DNA of 64,000 bases, taken from NCBI GenBank assembly GCA_964599565.1, contig CAZRFE010000002.1:42449-106448 (forward strand), in the 5' to 3' direction. A model generated the notes under the pieces. That model did not search any database and was not told the DNA's origin. It worked only from the letters and a program-made list of their open reading frames with translations. The stretch comes from JAJUFS01 sp964599565 (lineage in GTDB: Bacteria; Pseudomonadota; Gammaproteobacteria; Natronospirales; JAJUFS01). The translations under genes were made by a program, and so were the position numbers. Shown here one piece after another: positions 1-8,146 of this stretch (its first letter is position 1; every line of letters begins with the position of its first letter).

Positions 1-870
1 GGCGGCCGCGATCAGCGAAACGGCAAGCAGGATGAGAAGGAACGTGCGCGTCTCCGCGTGCCGGAAATACGCACGCACATCCAGCGACTGCAGCACGAGG
101 AAATGCAGCGCAAAGCTGATGCCGCCGGCGATCATGAACACCATGCAGATGATTTCGATCGCATCGCTCTGGAAATACGCAATGCTCGCATCGTGCGTGG
201 AGAAGCCGCCGGTCGATACGGTGGCGAATGCATGGCCGATCGCATCGAACAGCGACATCCCCGCGATCCAGTAGCCGAACGCGCACAGGAACGTGAGCAG
301 CAGGTAGACGCGCAGGAACGCGCGCACCGTTTCGGCAAGACGCGGCGTGAGCTTGTCCTGCCTCGACGGACCGGACGTTTCGGCGCGATAAAGCTGCATG
401 CCGCCGACGCCAAGCACGGGAAGTACGGCGAGCGCGATGACAGCGACGCCGAGACCGCCGATCCAGTGCAGCTGCTGCCGGTACCAGAGGATCGCGTGCG
501 GCAGTGCGTCGATGCCGGTGATGACGGTCGCGCCGGTGGTCGTCAGCCCCGACACCGCCTCGAACACCGCATCCGTGAACGGCAGGTTCGGCGCGGCGGC
601 GAAATGCAGCGGCAGCGACGAGACGGCGCCGAGCACGACCCAGAACAGCGTGACGACAAGAAAGCCTTCGCGCACGCGCAGCTCGCGCCGGTCACGGCGG
701 CGCGGCAGCCACAGCAGGATGCCGGCGGCAAGCGTGCCTGCGAATGTCCAGAGGAAAGGTTCCAGCGCGCCGTCGCCGTAGATGAGCGCGACCACCGCCG
801 GCGGCAGCATCGTGGGGCTGAACGCCATGAGAAAGATGCCGACGATGCGCTGGATCAGGCCGAGCCTCAT
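1..870 (-). CDS. trkH: Trk potassium uptake protein TrkH (partial, C-terminus outside window)
   Basis: Membrane subunit of the Trk K+ uptake system. Reading the minus strand from the ATG at 870 gives an unbroken frame to the window edge (290 codons seen, stop not included). Several hydrophobic helices are visible. The motif SGLTTTGATV near residue 108 is a K+ selectivity-filter loop of the TrkH/KtrB family, and a second one, FATVSTGGFST, follows near residue 225. It begins 16 bp downstream of the trkA stop, so the two are probably co-transcribed. Full TrkH is about 480 residues, so roughly 40% is missing. The long plus-strand frame over this region is a high-GC shadow. Confidence 0.93.
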   Translation of the reverse strand, partial: MRLGLIQRIVGIFLMAFSPTMLPPAVVALIYGDGALEPFLWTFAGTLAAGILLWLPRRRDRRELRVREGFLVVTLFWVVLGAVSSLPLHFAAAPNLPFTDAVFEAVSGLTTTGATVITGIDALPHAILWYRQQLHWIGGLGVAVIALAVLPVLGVGGMQLYRAETSGPSRQDKLTPRLAETVRAFLRVYLLLTFLCAFGYWIAGMSLFDAIGHAFATVSTGGFSTHDASIAYFQSDAIEIICMVFMIAGGISFALHFLVLQSLDVRAYFRHAETRTFLLILLAVSLIAAA

Positions 871-886
871 GCGAAACCTCGCGCCT

Positions 887-2263
887 TCAGTCCAGCGCCG
901 CTTCCACCTGGAAGAGTTTCTCGACGTCGCGGATGCGCTCGCGGTTGACGAGGAAAAGTATGACGTGATCGTCGGCTTCGATGCGCGTGTCGTGGTGCGC
1001 CATCAGCACGTTGTCCCCGCGCACGACTGCGCCGATCGTGGTGCCTTCCGGCAGCGGGATTTCCTCGACCATCCGTCCGACGACGCGCGACGTCTCGCGC
1101 GTGCCGTGCGCGATCGCCTCGATCGCCTCCGCCGCGCCGCGGCGCAGCGAATGCACCATCACCACGTCGCCGCGGCGGATGTGCGTCAGCAGCGCGCCGA
1201 TGGTGACCTGCTGCGGCGAGATCGCGATGTCAATGGCGCCGCTCTGCACGAGGTCGACGTACGACGGACGGTTGATCAGCGCCAGCACCTTGCGCGCACC
1301 GAGCCGCTTCGCGAGCATCGAGGAGAGAATGTTCGCCTCCTCGTCGTTCGTCACCGCGCAGAAGACATCCGTCGCCTCGATGTTCTCCTCGACCAGCAGT
1401 TCCTCGTCGGCCGCATCGCCGGAGAGCACGATCGTCTTGTCGAGATCTTCCGAGATGTCGCGCGCGCGCTCGCGGCTGCGTTCGATCAGCTTCACCTGGT
1501 GCGTGGATTCCAGCGCGTTCGCGAGCCGCACGCCGATGTTGCCGCCACCGGCAATGATGATGCGCCGGATCGGCTTGTCGAGCTTGCGCAGTTCGTTGAT
1601 GACGGAGCGGATGTCGGCGCGCGGCGCGATGAAGAACACTTCGTCGTCGGCCTCGATGACGGTGTCGCCCTTCGGCAGTATCGCCTGGCCGCGGCGATAC
1701 ACGGCCGCGACGCGCGTATCGACATCGGGAATGTGGTTCTTCAGGTTGCGCAGTTCCTGGCCCACGAGCGCGCCGCCGTAATACGCCTGCACGGCGACAA
1801 GGCGCACCTTGCCGCCCGCGAAGTCGAGCACCTGCAGCGCGCCGGGATACTGGATGAGACGGCGGATGTAATCGACGACGAGCTGCTCGGGCGAGATCAG
1901 CATGTCGACCGGCAGTGCGTCCTGCGTGAACAGCTGCGGGGTGTTGAGGTATTCCGCGGCGCGCACGCGCGCGATCTTCGTCGGCGTGCGGTAGAGCGTG
2001 TAGCAGACCTGGCAGGCGATCATGTTGGTTTCATCGCTGTCCGTGACGGCGACGACCATGTCGGCTTCGTCCGCGCCGGCGTCGCGCAGGACATCGGGGT
2101 GCGAGGCGTGTCCGCAGACGGTGCGGATGTCGAGTCTCTCCTGCAGGTCCTGCAGGAGCTCGGTGTTGCGATCGACGACGGTGATGTCGTTCGCTTCTTC
2201 GCGGGCGAGGCTGTATGCGACGGTGGAGCCGACCTGCCCGGCGCCCAGGATCAGGATTCTCAT
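887..2263 (-). CDS. trkA: Trk system potassium uptake protein TrkA
   Basis: Cytoplasmic NAD(H)-binding regulatory subunit that gates TrkH. At 458 residues it has the usual length of the two-lobe TrkA. The N-terminal Rossmann motif ILGAGQVGSTVA (residues 3-14) and a second one, IIIAGGGNIGVRLA, in the second half show two RCK_N domains, each followed by an RCK_C domain. The residues ADMVVAVTDSDETNM are typical of the first RCK_N. Start ATG at 2263. In many gammaproteobacteria trkA follows rsmB; here uvrD lies upstream instead, with a 195-bp intergenic region that carries a likely promoter. Confidence 0.97.
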   Translation of the reverse strand: MRILILGAGQVGSTVAYSLAREEANDITVVDRNTELLQDLQERLDIRTVCGHASHPDVLRDAGADEADMVVAVTDSDETNMIACQVCYTLYRTPTKIARVRAAEYLNTPQLFTQDALPVDMLISPEQLVVDYIRRLIQYPGALQVLDFAGGKVRLVAVQAYYGGALVGQELRNLKNHIPDVDTRVAAVYRRGQAILPKGDTVIEADDEVFFIAPRADIRSVINELRKLDKPIRRIIIAGGGNIGVRLANALESTHQVKLIERSRERARDISEDLDKTIVLSGDAADEELLVEENIEATDVFCAVTNDEEANILSSMLAKRLGARKVLALINRPSYVDLVQSGAIDIAISPQQVTIGALLTHIRRGDVVMVHSLRRGAAEAIEAIAHGTRETSRVVGRMVEEIPLPEGTTIGAVVRGDNVLMAHHDTRIEADDHVILFLVNRERIRDVEKLFQVEAALD

Positions 2264-2366
2264 GGGGCGCGAACCTTACGGTGATGTCGCGTTGCCTGCA
2301 AGCATCGAATCACGCAGTCCGCCTTCTGCTTCCGGCCGTTCGTGAACGGCGCATGGTGACAGACAC

Positions 2367-2372
2367 ATTATA
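2367..2372 (-). promoter_or_regulatory. Candidate -10 element for trkA-trkH
   Basis: Read on the minus strand this is a perfect TATAAT in an AT-rich patch of an otherwise GC-rich intergenic region. It would give a leader of about 97 nt before the trkA ATG. The -35 region at 17 bp spacing (CGGGCA) is a poor match, so an activator or another spacing is possible. Confidence 0.4.
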
Positions 2373-2458
2373 TATGTGCATCCCGGTTTTGCCCGCTTGA
2401 CGCGGGCACGGATCATCGGGACGAGTCGCCGGCGCGCGATGCTCCCGAACGCCGAGCA

Positions 2459-4645
2459 TCAGACAACTTCAAGGTTGGCGAATCCAAGCACCAGCCACTT
2501 CGTCCCCGCATCATCGAAATTCACCTGCACGCGCGCCTGCGAACCCGCGCCTTCGTAGTTCAGCACCACCCCGTCGCCGAACTTCGGATGCCGCACGCGC
2601 GAACCGAGATTGAGTCCCTTCGGCGGCGCCTCCAGCGGCGCTGCGGCGCGGCTTGCCGTGCGGCCGGCAAAGGCAGGCCGGCTCACCTTCACCCGCGGGC
2701 GTATCTCGTAAAGAAGATCCTGCGGTATCTCGCGCAGGAAACGCGACGGCACGCCCATCTGCTCCACGCCCCACAGGCGGCGCTGCTCCGCGTACGTGAG
2801 ATAGAGGTTCTTCATTGCGCGCGTCATGCCGACGTAGCACAGGCGGCGTTCTTCCTCGATGCCGAGCCCGTCTTCCAGCGAACGCTGGTGCGGAAACAGT
2901 CCGTCTTCCATGCCGCACATGAACACCAGCGGAAACTCCAGCCCCTTCACCGAGTGCAGCGTCATCAGCTGCACGCAGTCCTCCCACTCCGCGGCCTGGC
3001 CTTCGCCGGCTTCGAGCGCGGCATGGCTCAGGAACGCCGCGAGCGGCGGCAACGCTTCATCGGCTTCGGCGACGTTCGCGGGATCGAAGCCGCGGCCCGC
3101 GCTCACCAGTTCCTCGAGGTTCTCGATGCGCGATTCCGAACGCTCGCCCTTCTCGCGGCTGTAGTGATCGATCAGCCCCGAACCCTGCACGACATGATCG
3201 ATCTGCTCGTGCAGGTCAAGGCCGCGCACCGCGACATCCATTTCATCGACAAGATCGAGGAACGACCTGAGCGCATTCGCCGCGCGCGCGGGCAGCAGGT
3301 TCTCCGCGATCACCGCCTGCGTCGCCGGCCACAGCGACAGCGCGCGCTCGCGCGCGATCGCGCGCACGAGATCCATGGTCTTCGCACCAACGCCGCGCGT
3401 CGGCAGGTTCACGACGCGCTCGAACGAGGCGTCGTCGTTGCGGTTTTCAAGCAGCCTGAGATACGCGAGCGCGTCCTTGATTTCCTGGCGCTCGAAGAAC
3501 CGCAGGCCGCCGTAGACGCGGTACGGCACGCCCGCATGGATCAATGCTTCTTCGAAGATGCGCGACTGCGCGTTCGAGCGATACAGCACCGCGCACTCCG
3601 CGCGCGGCCGTCCTTCCTGCACCCACTGGCGGATGCGCTCGACGACGAACTGCGCTTCGTCCTGTTCGTTGTACGCCGCGTAAAGACGGATCGGGTCGCC
3701 TTCCTCGTCGCTGGTCCACAGGTTCTTGCCCATGCGGTCGCGGTTGTTCGCGATCACCGCGTTCGCGGCCTTGAGAATGTTTCCTGTCGAGCGGTAGTTC
3801 TGCTCGAGACGCACGACCTGCGTGCCGGGATGATCCTGCTGGAAGCGATGGATGTTCTCGACGCGCGCGCCGCGCCAGCCGTAGATGGACTGATCGTCAT
3901 CGCCGACGACGAAGGGTTTTCCTGTCTCGCCGACGAGCAGCTTCACCCATGCGTACTGGATGGTGTTCGTGTCCTGGAACTCGTCGACAAGCACGTGCCG
4001 GAACCGGCCGTGGTAATGCGCGAGCAGCTCCGGGTTGTCGCGCCACAGTTCGAGTGCGCGCAGCAGCAGTTCCGCGAAATCCACGAGGCCTGCGCGGTCG
4101 CACGCTTCCTGGTATGCGGCATAAAGCTGCACCATCTGGTTGTGCACCGGATCGTGTCCGCCGGCGATGTGTCCCGGCCGCAGGCCTTCATCCTTCTTCG
4201 CGTTGATGAACCACTGCACCTGCTTCGGCGGCCAGCGCGATTCGTCGAGGTCCAGCGACTTGACGATGCGCCTTACCTGCCGCAGCTGGTCTTCCGAATC
4301 GAGAATGCTGAAACCCTGCGGCAGGCCCGCCTCGCGCCAGTGCATGCGGAGCAGCCGGTGGGCGATGGAATGGAACGTGCCGATCCACATCGCGCCGGCC
4401 GGCGTGCCGATGAGCTGCTCGATGCGATGGCGCATCTCGGCGGCAGCCTTGTTCGTGAAGGTGACGGCGAGAATGGAGAACGGCGAAACGTTCTCCACGT
4501 TCACAAGCCAGGCGATGCGATGTGTCAGTACGCGCGTCTTGCCGGAACCCGCACCCGCCAGCACGAGCACGGAGGGTGAATTCGCGGTAACGGCTTCGCG
4601 CTGCGCGTCGTTGAGCGGTTCGAGGATTGCAGTGACGTCTTCCAT
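2459..4645 (-). CDS. uvrD: DNA helicase II UvrD
   Basis: ATP-dependent 3'-5' SF1A helicase used in nucleotide excision and mismatch repair. The 728 residues match the family. Near residues 30-38 lies the Walker A motif LAGAGSGKTR, further on VDEFQDTN (motif II) and GDDDQSIYGWRGA (motif III), then the C-terminal motifs including TLHSVKGLEFPLVF and YVGMTRA. The tail GSRVRHPKFGDGVV leads into the C-terminal Tudor-like domain that UvrD and PcrA use for protein contacts. Start ATG at 4645. It is transcribed towards trkA but ends 195 bp before it. An inverted repeat GCCCGC/GCGGGC at 2391-2407 lies downstream without a U-tract. Confidence 0.97.
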   Translation of the reverse strand: MEDVTAILEPLNDAQREAVTANSPSVLVLAGAGSGKTRVLTHRIAWLVNVENVSPFSILAVTFTNKAAAEMRHRIEQLIGTPAGAMWIGTFHSIAHRLLRMHWREAGLPQGFSILDSEDQLRQVRRIVKSLDLDESRWPPKQVQWFINAKKDEGLRPGHIAGGHDPVHNQMVQLYAAYQEACDRAGLVDFAELLLRALELWRDNPELLAHYHGRFRHVLVDEFQDTNTIQYAWVKLLVGETGKPFVVGDDDQSIYGWRGARVENIHRFQQDHPGTQVVRLEQNYRSTGNILKAANAVIANNRDRMGKNLWTSDEEGDPIRLYAAYNEQDEAQFVVERIRQWVQEGRPRAECAVLYRSNAQSRIFEEALIHAGVPYRVYGGLRFFERQEIKDALAYLRLLENRNDDASFERVVNLPTRGVGAKTMDLVRAIARERALSLWPATQAVIAENLLPARAANALRSFLDLVDEMDVAVRGLDLHEQIDHVVQGSGLIDHYSREKGERSESRIENLEELVSAGRGFDPANVAEADEALPPLAAFLSHAALEAGEGQAAEWEDCVQLMTLHSVKGLEFPLVFMCGMEDGLFPHQRSLEDGLGIEEERRLCYVGMTRAMKNLYLTYAEQRRLWGVEQMGVPSRFLREIPQDLLYEIRPRVKVSRPAFAGRTASRAAAPLEAPPKGLNLGSRVRHPKFGDGVVLNYEGAGSQARVQVNFDDAGTKWLVLGFANLEVV

Positions 4646-4834
4646 CGCGGCAGTTTAACAGAGTGCCGTTGCGGCCCTTGCGCGGCTAGAATGCTGCACG
4701 CGGACAAATCGCCGGAAAATCATGCCGAAGCACCGCGCCGGACGTCGCGAGCATTGCGGGCATCGGGGAATGTTCCGCGCGAAGCGCGCACTCCTGTTAC
4801 TTTGCGACATCCTTCACCCGGAGCCTTGCACCCG

Positions 4835-5362
4835 ATGGATCTGAACACGCTTGCCAATCTCGCTGAAATCTTCGGCGCGCTGACCATCGTCGGCGGTGCG
4901 GTGTTCGCCATCCTCCAGATGCAGCAGGCGCGCCGGCAGCGTCGCGACGCCGCGGCGATCGCGTTCATCGATTCGGTGCAGGACGGCGAGTTTGCACGCG
5001 CCTACCTGCGCGTGCTGCAGCTGCCGGATGAAATTTCCGTCGCGGAGCTGCGCGAGCGCGACACGAAGTTCGAGGAAGCAGCGATCTTTCTTGCGACGAA
5101 CTTCGAGACCGTGGGCCTGATGGTCTACCGCGATCTCGTCGAGTTCGAGATCGTGCGCGACCTGATCGGCGATGCCGTAGTCGCGATCTGGCGCAAGCTC
5201 AAGCGCTGGACGCTGGAGCAGCGCGGCCTGCAGGCGCGCGAGACGGTGTTCGACTGGTTCGAATGGCTCGCGCGGCAGCTCGAGGACGACCACGCGCAGG
5301 AAAGCCACCGCGCGGTTTTCGTCCTGCGTCGCAAGTGGCGCCCGCGCCGCTCGATCTTCTGA
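4835..5362 (+). CDS. Small membrane-anchored protein, DUF4760-like
   Basis: A 175-residue protein with one N-terminal membrane segment (LANLAEIFGALTIVGGAVFAI), followed by a basic patch (ARRQRRD) and a soluble helical region. The layout, one helix then a charged helix and an acidic or aromatic tail, resembles DUF4760-type proteins, but I only recognise the general pattern. I chose ATG 4835 because GGAG lies about 12 bp upstream and the hydrophobic segment follows directly. The frame stays open upstream to 4691, but that extension has no protein-like character. A TAGAAT sequence at 4687-4692 could be the -10. The next gene starts 1 bp after the stop. Function unknown. Confidence 0.75.
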   Translation: MDLNTLANLAEIFGALTIVGGAVFAILQMQQARRQRRDAAAIAFIDSVQDGEFARAYLRVLQLPDEISVAELRERDTKFEEAAIFLATNFETVGLMVYRDLVEFEIVRDLIGDAVVAIWRKLKRWTLEQRGLQARETVFDWFEWLARQLEDDHAQESHRAVFVLRRKWRPRRSIF

Positions 5363-5363
5363 C

Positions 5364-5993
5364 ATGAATCCCCTCTACACGCGCACCGCGCTTTTCGCCT
5401 GGCTGACGGTGTTCGTCGCGGTTTTCGCATGGTCTGCCATCGCGCCCGCCGACCGCGCGACATGGTGGCTTGAGGTCGTGCCCGCGCTTGCCGGATTTGC
5501 GCTGCTCGCCGCCGTGTACCCGCGCTTTCGCTTCACGCCGCTCGTCGCCTGGCTGATCCTCGCGCACGCCTTGATCCTCATCGTCGGCGGTCATTACACC
5601 TACGCGGATGTGCCCGCGGGCTTCTGGATGGCGGACACATTCGGCTGGGAGCGGAACAACTACGACAAGCTCGGGCATTTCGCGCAGGGTTTCGTTCCCG
5701 CGCTGATTGCGCGCGAACTCCTGCTTCGTCTTCACGTCATTGCGCGGCGGCGCTGGCTGGCCTTCATCGTGATCTCGGTCTGCCTTGCGATCAGCGCGTT
5801 CTATGAACTCGTCGAATGGTGGGTGGCGCTCCTGTCCGCGCAGGCCGCCGATGCCTTCCTCGGCACGCAAGGTTATGTATGGGACACGCAATCGGACATG
5901 GCCTGGGCGCTCGCGGGCGCACTGCTCGCGCTCTGTCTGCTTGCCGGCGTCCACGACCGCCAGCTCGCCGCGCTTGCGGAGAAATCACGCTAA
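5364..5993 (+). CDS. DUF2238 (YjdF-type) integral membrane protein
   Basis: A 209-residue protein with about six hydrophobic helices. It carries the signature of the YjdF/DUF2238 family: NNYDKLGHFAQGFVPAL, then FYELVEWW and GTQGYVWDTQSDM. The conserved charged and aromatic residues inside membrane segments (D, H, E, W, Q) suggest a buried site, but no biochemical function is known to me. ATG at 5364 starts 1 bp after the preceding stop, so the two genes are likely co-transcribed. Confidence 0.85.
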   Translation: MNPLYTRTALFAWLTVFVAVFAWSAIAPADRATWWLEVVPALAGFALLAAVYPRFRFTPLVAWLILAHALILIVGGHYTYADVPAGFWMADTFGWERNNYDKLGHFAQGFVPALIARELLLRLHVIARRRWLAFIVISVCLAISAFYELVEWWVALLSAQAADAFLGTQGYVWDTQSDMAWALAGALLALCLLAGVHDRQLAALAEKSR

Positions 5994-6019
5994 CTTCCTG
6001 CCTTTCATCCAAATTTCAC

Positions 6020-6046
6020 TTGCATTCGGGGCAAAACTGCTATGCT
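6020..6046 (+). promoter_or_regulatory. Candidate sigma70 promoter of the RRM gene
   Basis: TTGCAT (6020-6025) and TATGCT (6041-6046) are separated by 15 bp. The -10 is preceded by TGC, so it is an extended -10, which tolerates a short spacer. It implies a leader of about 100 nt for the RNA-binding protein gene, longer than usual in this window. Confidence 0.5.
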
Positions 6047-6153
6047 TTCGGGGCGCCGACAAGCGACGCCGACGATCTTGATGTTCCGTGCCATTGAGTT
6101 GAGATTGCCGACCTGATGCGTAATGGCACGTGTCTCGATTGGATGGTTTGAAC

Positions 6154-6429
6154 ATGAATATCTATGTGGGCAATCTGCCGTACCGCATGACCGATGATGA
6201 ACTTCGCGACCTGTTCGCGCCGTTCGGCGAAGTGACCTCCGCCAAGATCATCATGGACAAGATGACGGACCGCTCCAAGGGCTTCGGCTTCGTGGAAATG
6301 TCCGACAAGGCGGCCGCCGAGAAGGCGATCCGCGAAGTGAATGGCAAGGACATCGGCGGACGCCCGCTGCGCGTGAATGAAGCGCAGCCGCGCGAGAATT
6401 CGCCGCGTCCGCGCTTCCGCAACGCCTGA
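6154..6429 (+). CDS. Single-RRM RNA-binding protein
   Basis: A 91-residue protein made almost entirely of one RNA recognition motif. RNP2 is IYVGNL (residues 3-8) and RNP1 is KGFGFVEM (about 44-51); the aromatic residues that stack on RNA bases are present. The C-terminus is a short basic tail, not the glycine-rich tail of cyanobacterial Rbp proteins. Bacterial RRM proteins of this kind are often linked to cold or stress responses; that role is inference. Start ATG 6154 follows directly from the RNP2 spacing. It stands alone, with its own promoter-like sequence upstream and a terminator downstream. Confidence 0.93.
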   Translation: MNIYVGNLPYRMTDDELRDLFAPFGEVTSAKIIMDKMTDRSKGFGFVEMSDKAAAEKAIREVNGKDIGGRPLRVNEAQPRENSPRPRFRNA

Positions 6430-6458
6430 TCCGCGCAAGCCGGATCCGCTGTACCCGG

Positions 6459-6487
6459 ACGGCGCCTTCGATGGCGCCGTTCCTTTT
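6459..6487 (+). terminator. Rho-independent terminator after the RRM gene
   Basis: Stem ACGGCGCC / GGCGCCGT with loop TTCGAT, followed by TCCTTTT. It begins 30 bp after the RRM stop codon and precedes the TSUP gene. Confidence 0.75.
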
Positions 6488-6519
6488 CACCGCACCGATG
6501 TTTCCTGCACGGCACCTGC

Positions 6520-7299
6520 ATGTTCACTGAAATGTTCCTGCTTGCGGTCTTCGCGGCCTTCGTTTCAACGCTCACGCTGTTCTCCGGGTTCGGGCTCGGC
6601 ACGCTGCTCTTGCCGGCCTTCGCACTCTTCCTGCCCGGCGCCGCCGCCGTTGCCGCGACCGCCGTCGTGCATCTCGCGAGCAATCTCTTCAAGGGTTCGC
6701 TGCTTCACCGCACTGTCGACTGGCCGCTGGTCGCGCGCTTCGGCGTGCCTGCAATCATCGCGGCGCTGCCCGGCGCGCTGCTGCTGGATGCACTGTCCGG
6801 CATGGCGCCCGTCCACACGTGGACATTTCGCGGCGAGAACGTCATGGTGACGCCGCTCTCAGTGTGTCTTGGCGGAATGATCCTGCTGTTTTCGGTCATC
6901 GAACTTGCAGACCTTGATCGCTGGCTGCGCCTGCCGAAGGAATTTCTGCCGCTCGGCGGCGTCCTGTCCGGATTCTTCGGCGGGCTTTCCGGTCACCAGG
7001 GCGCGCTGCGTGCGGTATTCCTCGCACCGCTCGGGCTCACGGCCGCGGCGTTCGCGGCCACCCAGGCGCTGATCGCGATCGGCGTGGATGCGGTTCGACT
7101 CCTTGTATATGGCACGGCGGACATCGGCGGGCTGAACGCCGCCACCGCGCCACTCATCGGCGCGGGAATCGCGGGCGCGATCGCCGGCGCGCTGCTCGGC
7201 CGCCGGCTGCTGCCGAAGATGACGATCACGATCGTCCGCCGCATCACCGGCGCGCTGCTGCTCGTCACAGGCGCGGGACTTGCAACGGGGCTCATCTGA
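6520..7299 (+). CDS. TSUP (TauE/SafE) family membrane transporter
   Basis: A 259-residue protein with about eight hydrophobic segments and the repeated family motif. LFSGFGLGTLLLPAFAL near residue 20 and GVLSGFFGGLSGHQGALRA in the second half are the two pseudo-symmetric halves of TauE/SafE proteins. Members export sulfite, sulfonates or other organic anions; the substrate here cannot be read from sequence. Start ATG 6520. The next gene starts 1 bp after the stop, so it heads a five-gene run with overlaps or near-overlaps up to 9963. Confidence 0.9.
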   Translation: MFTEMFLLAVFAAFVSTLTLFSGFGLGTLLLPAFALFLPGAAAVAATAVVHLASNLFKGSLLHRTVDWPLVARFGVPAIIAALPGALLLDALSGMAPVHTWTFRGENVMVTPLSVCLGGMILLFSVIELADLDRWLRLPKEFLPLGGVLSGFFGGLSGHQGALRAVFLAPLGLTAAAFAATQALIAIGVDAVRLLVYGTADIGGLNAATAPLIGAGIAGAIAGALLGRRLLPKMTITIVRRITGALLLVTGAGLATGLI

Positions 7300-7300
7300 A

Positions 7301-7780
7301 ATGTTCGACGTGCGTGCACTTGATGAAACCGATTACACCGCGCTGCGCGCGGCGGTGAATGCATGGACCGATGGCGTGAACGTGCTGCCGCTGTTCCCGC
7401 GCCATGTCTTGCGGCATTTCTCCGGTACGCAGTTCATCGCGCTCGAAGACGGAAATCCCTGCGGCGTGATCAGCGGGTTCATCTCGCAGTCCGTGGCCGG
7501 CGAAGCGTACGTGCGCGTCATCGCGCTCGCGCCATCGGTGCGCGGTCGCGGTGCGGGCCGAAAGCTTTATGAACGGTTCTTCGATGCCGCACGAACGCAC
7601 GGCTGCGATGTCGTGCGCGCCATCACGTCACCAGGAAACCGTGCGTCGATCGCTTTCCATCGCGCGCTCGGCTTCGACGTGGAGCCTGGCGATATCGTCA
7701 TCGACGGTGTGCCTGCAACGCGCGATCACGCAGCGCCTGGCGAACACCGCGTGCTGCTGGTGAAGCGTCTTGCTGAATGA
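7301..7780 (+). CDS. GNAT family N-acetyltransferase
   Basis: A 159-residue acetyltransferase fold. The acetyl-CoA pyrophosphate-binding motif A is VIALAPSVRGRGAGRKLYERF, with the R/Q-x-x-G-x-G/A loop, followed by the usual motif B (SIAFHRALGF). Start ATG at 7301, one base after the TSUP stop. The acceptor substrate is unknown. The 3' end overlaps the next gene by 11 bp. Confidence 0.88.
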   Translation: MFDVRALDETDYTALRAAVNAWTDGVNVLPLFPRHVLRHFSGTQFIALEDGNPCGVISGFISQSVAGEAYVRVIALAPSVRGRGAGRKLYERFFDAARTHGCDVVRAITSPGNRASIAFHRALGFDVEPGDIVIDGVPATRDHAAPGEHRVLLVKRLAE

Positions 7781-8144
7781 ACCGTCGCTCGCCATCCGCG
7801 TCGATGCCGCGGGCAACGCCGTCGCGATGGCCGGCAGGCAGCAACTGCGCATCGCGTGCGCGGATGCCGGCGATTTCACCGCCGCACGTACGCTGCTCGC
7901 AGCACTCGGCGGTTGCCTCGCGGCGAGCATGGCGCCGCTGCTTGCGCGCCACGGTGCGGACATGACAACACTGCACATCGCCCTTGCCGTGCGCGATGCA
8001 GCGCTTTCCTCGGGCGTTGACGTGACGATCACGCTGCCCGCGTGCGAAACGGCGGTGCGTACACGCTGCGAACGCGCAGCGCGCCACTGCCCGGTGCTGC
8101 GTGCGCTCGCCATTCCCGTCAACCTGCACTGGCAAACGGACTGA
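7770..8144 (+). CDS. OsmC/Ohr-like family protein with TTG start
   Basis: A 124-residue OsmC-fold protein. Both redox cysteines of the family can be placed: one in ALGGCLAASM (position 49) and one in RHCPVLRAL near the C-terminus, the usual CP context. This suggests thiol-dependent reduction of organic hydroperoxides, though short OsmC-like proteins are diverse. No ATG is available in frame before the conserved region. The likely start is TTG at 7770, inside the GNAT gene (11-bp overlap), so translation is probably coupled. nudC begins 2 bp after the stop. Confidence 0.75.
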   Translation: MLNEPSLAIRVDAAGNAVAMAGRQQLRIACADAGDFTAARTLLAALGGCLAASMAPLLARHGADMTTLHIALAVRDAALSSGVDVTITLPACETAVRTRCERAARHCPVLRALAIPVNLHWQTD

Positions 8145-8146
8145 AC

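Noticed and set aside
58..948. A 296-codon plus-strand open frame over trkH
   Set aside because: Charged, low-complexity Arg/Glu/Asp-rich translation typical of antisense frames in high-GC DNA; the minus strand codes for a clear TrkH.
2391..2407. Terminator for uvrD
   Set aside because: The inverted repeat GCCCGC/GCGGGC is followed on the minus strand by AAAA, not a T-run.
2588..4579. A 663-codon plus-strand frame opposite uvrD
   Set aside because: No domain, no ribosome site and Arg/His-rich shadow composition; UvrD motifs are complete on the other strand.
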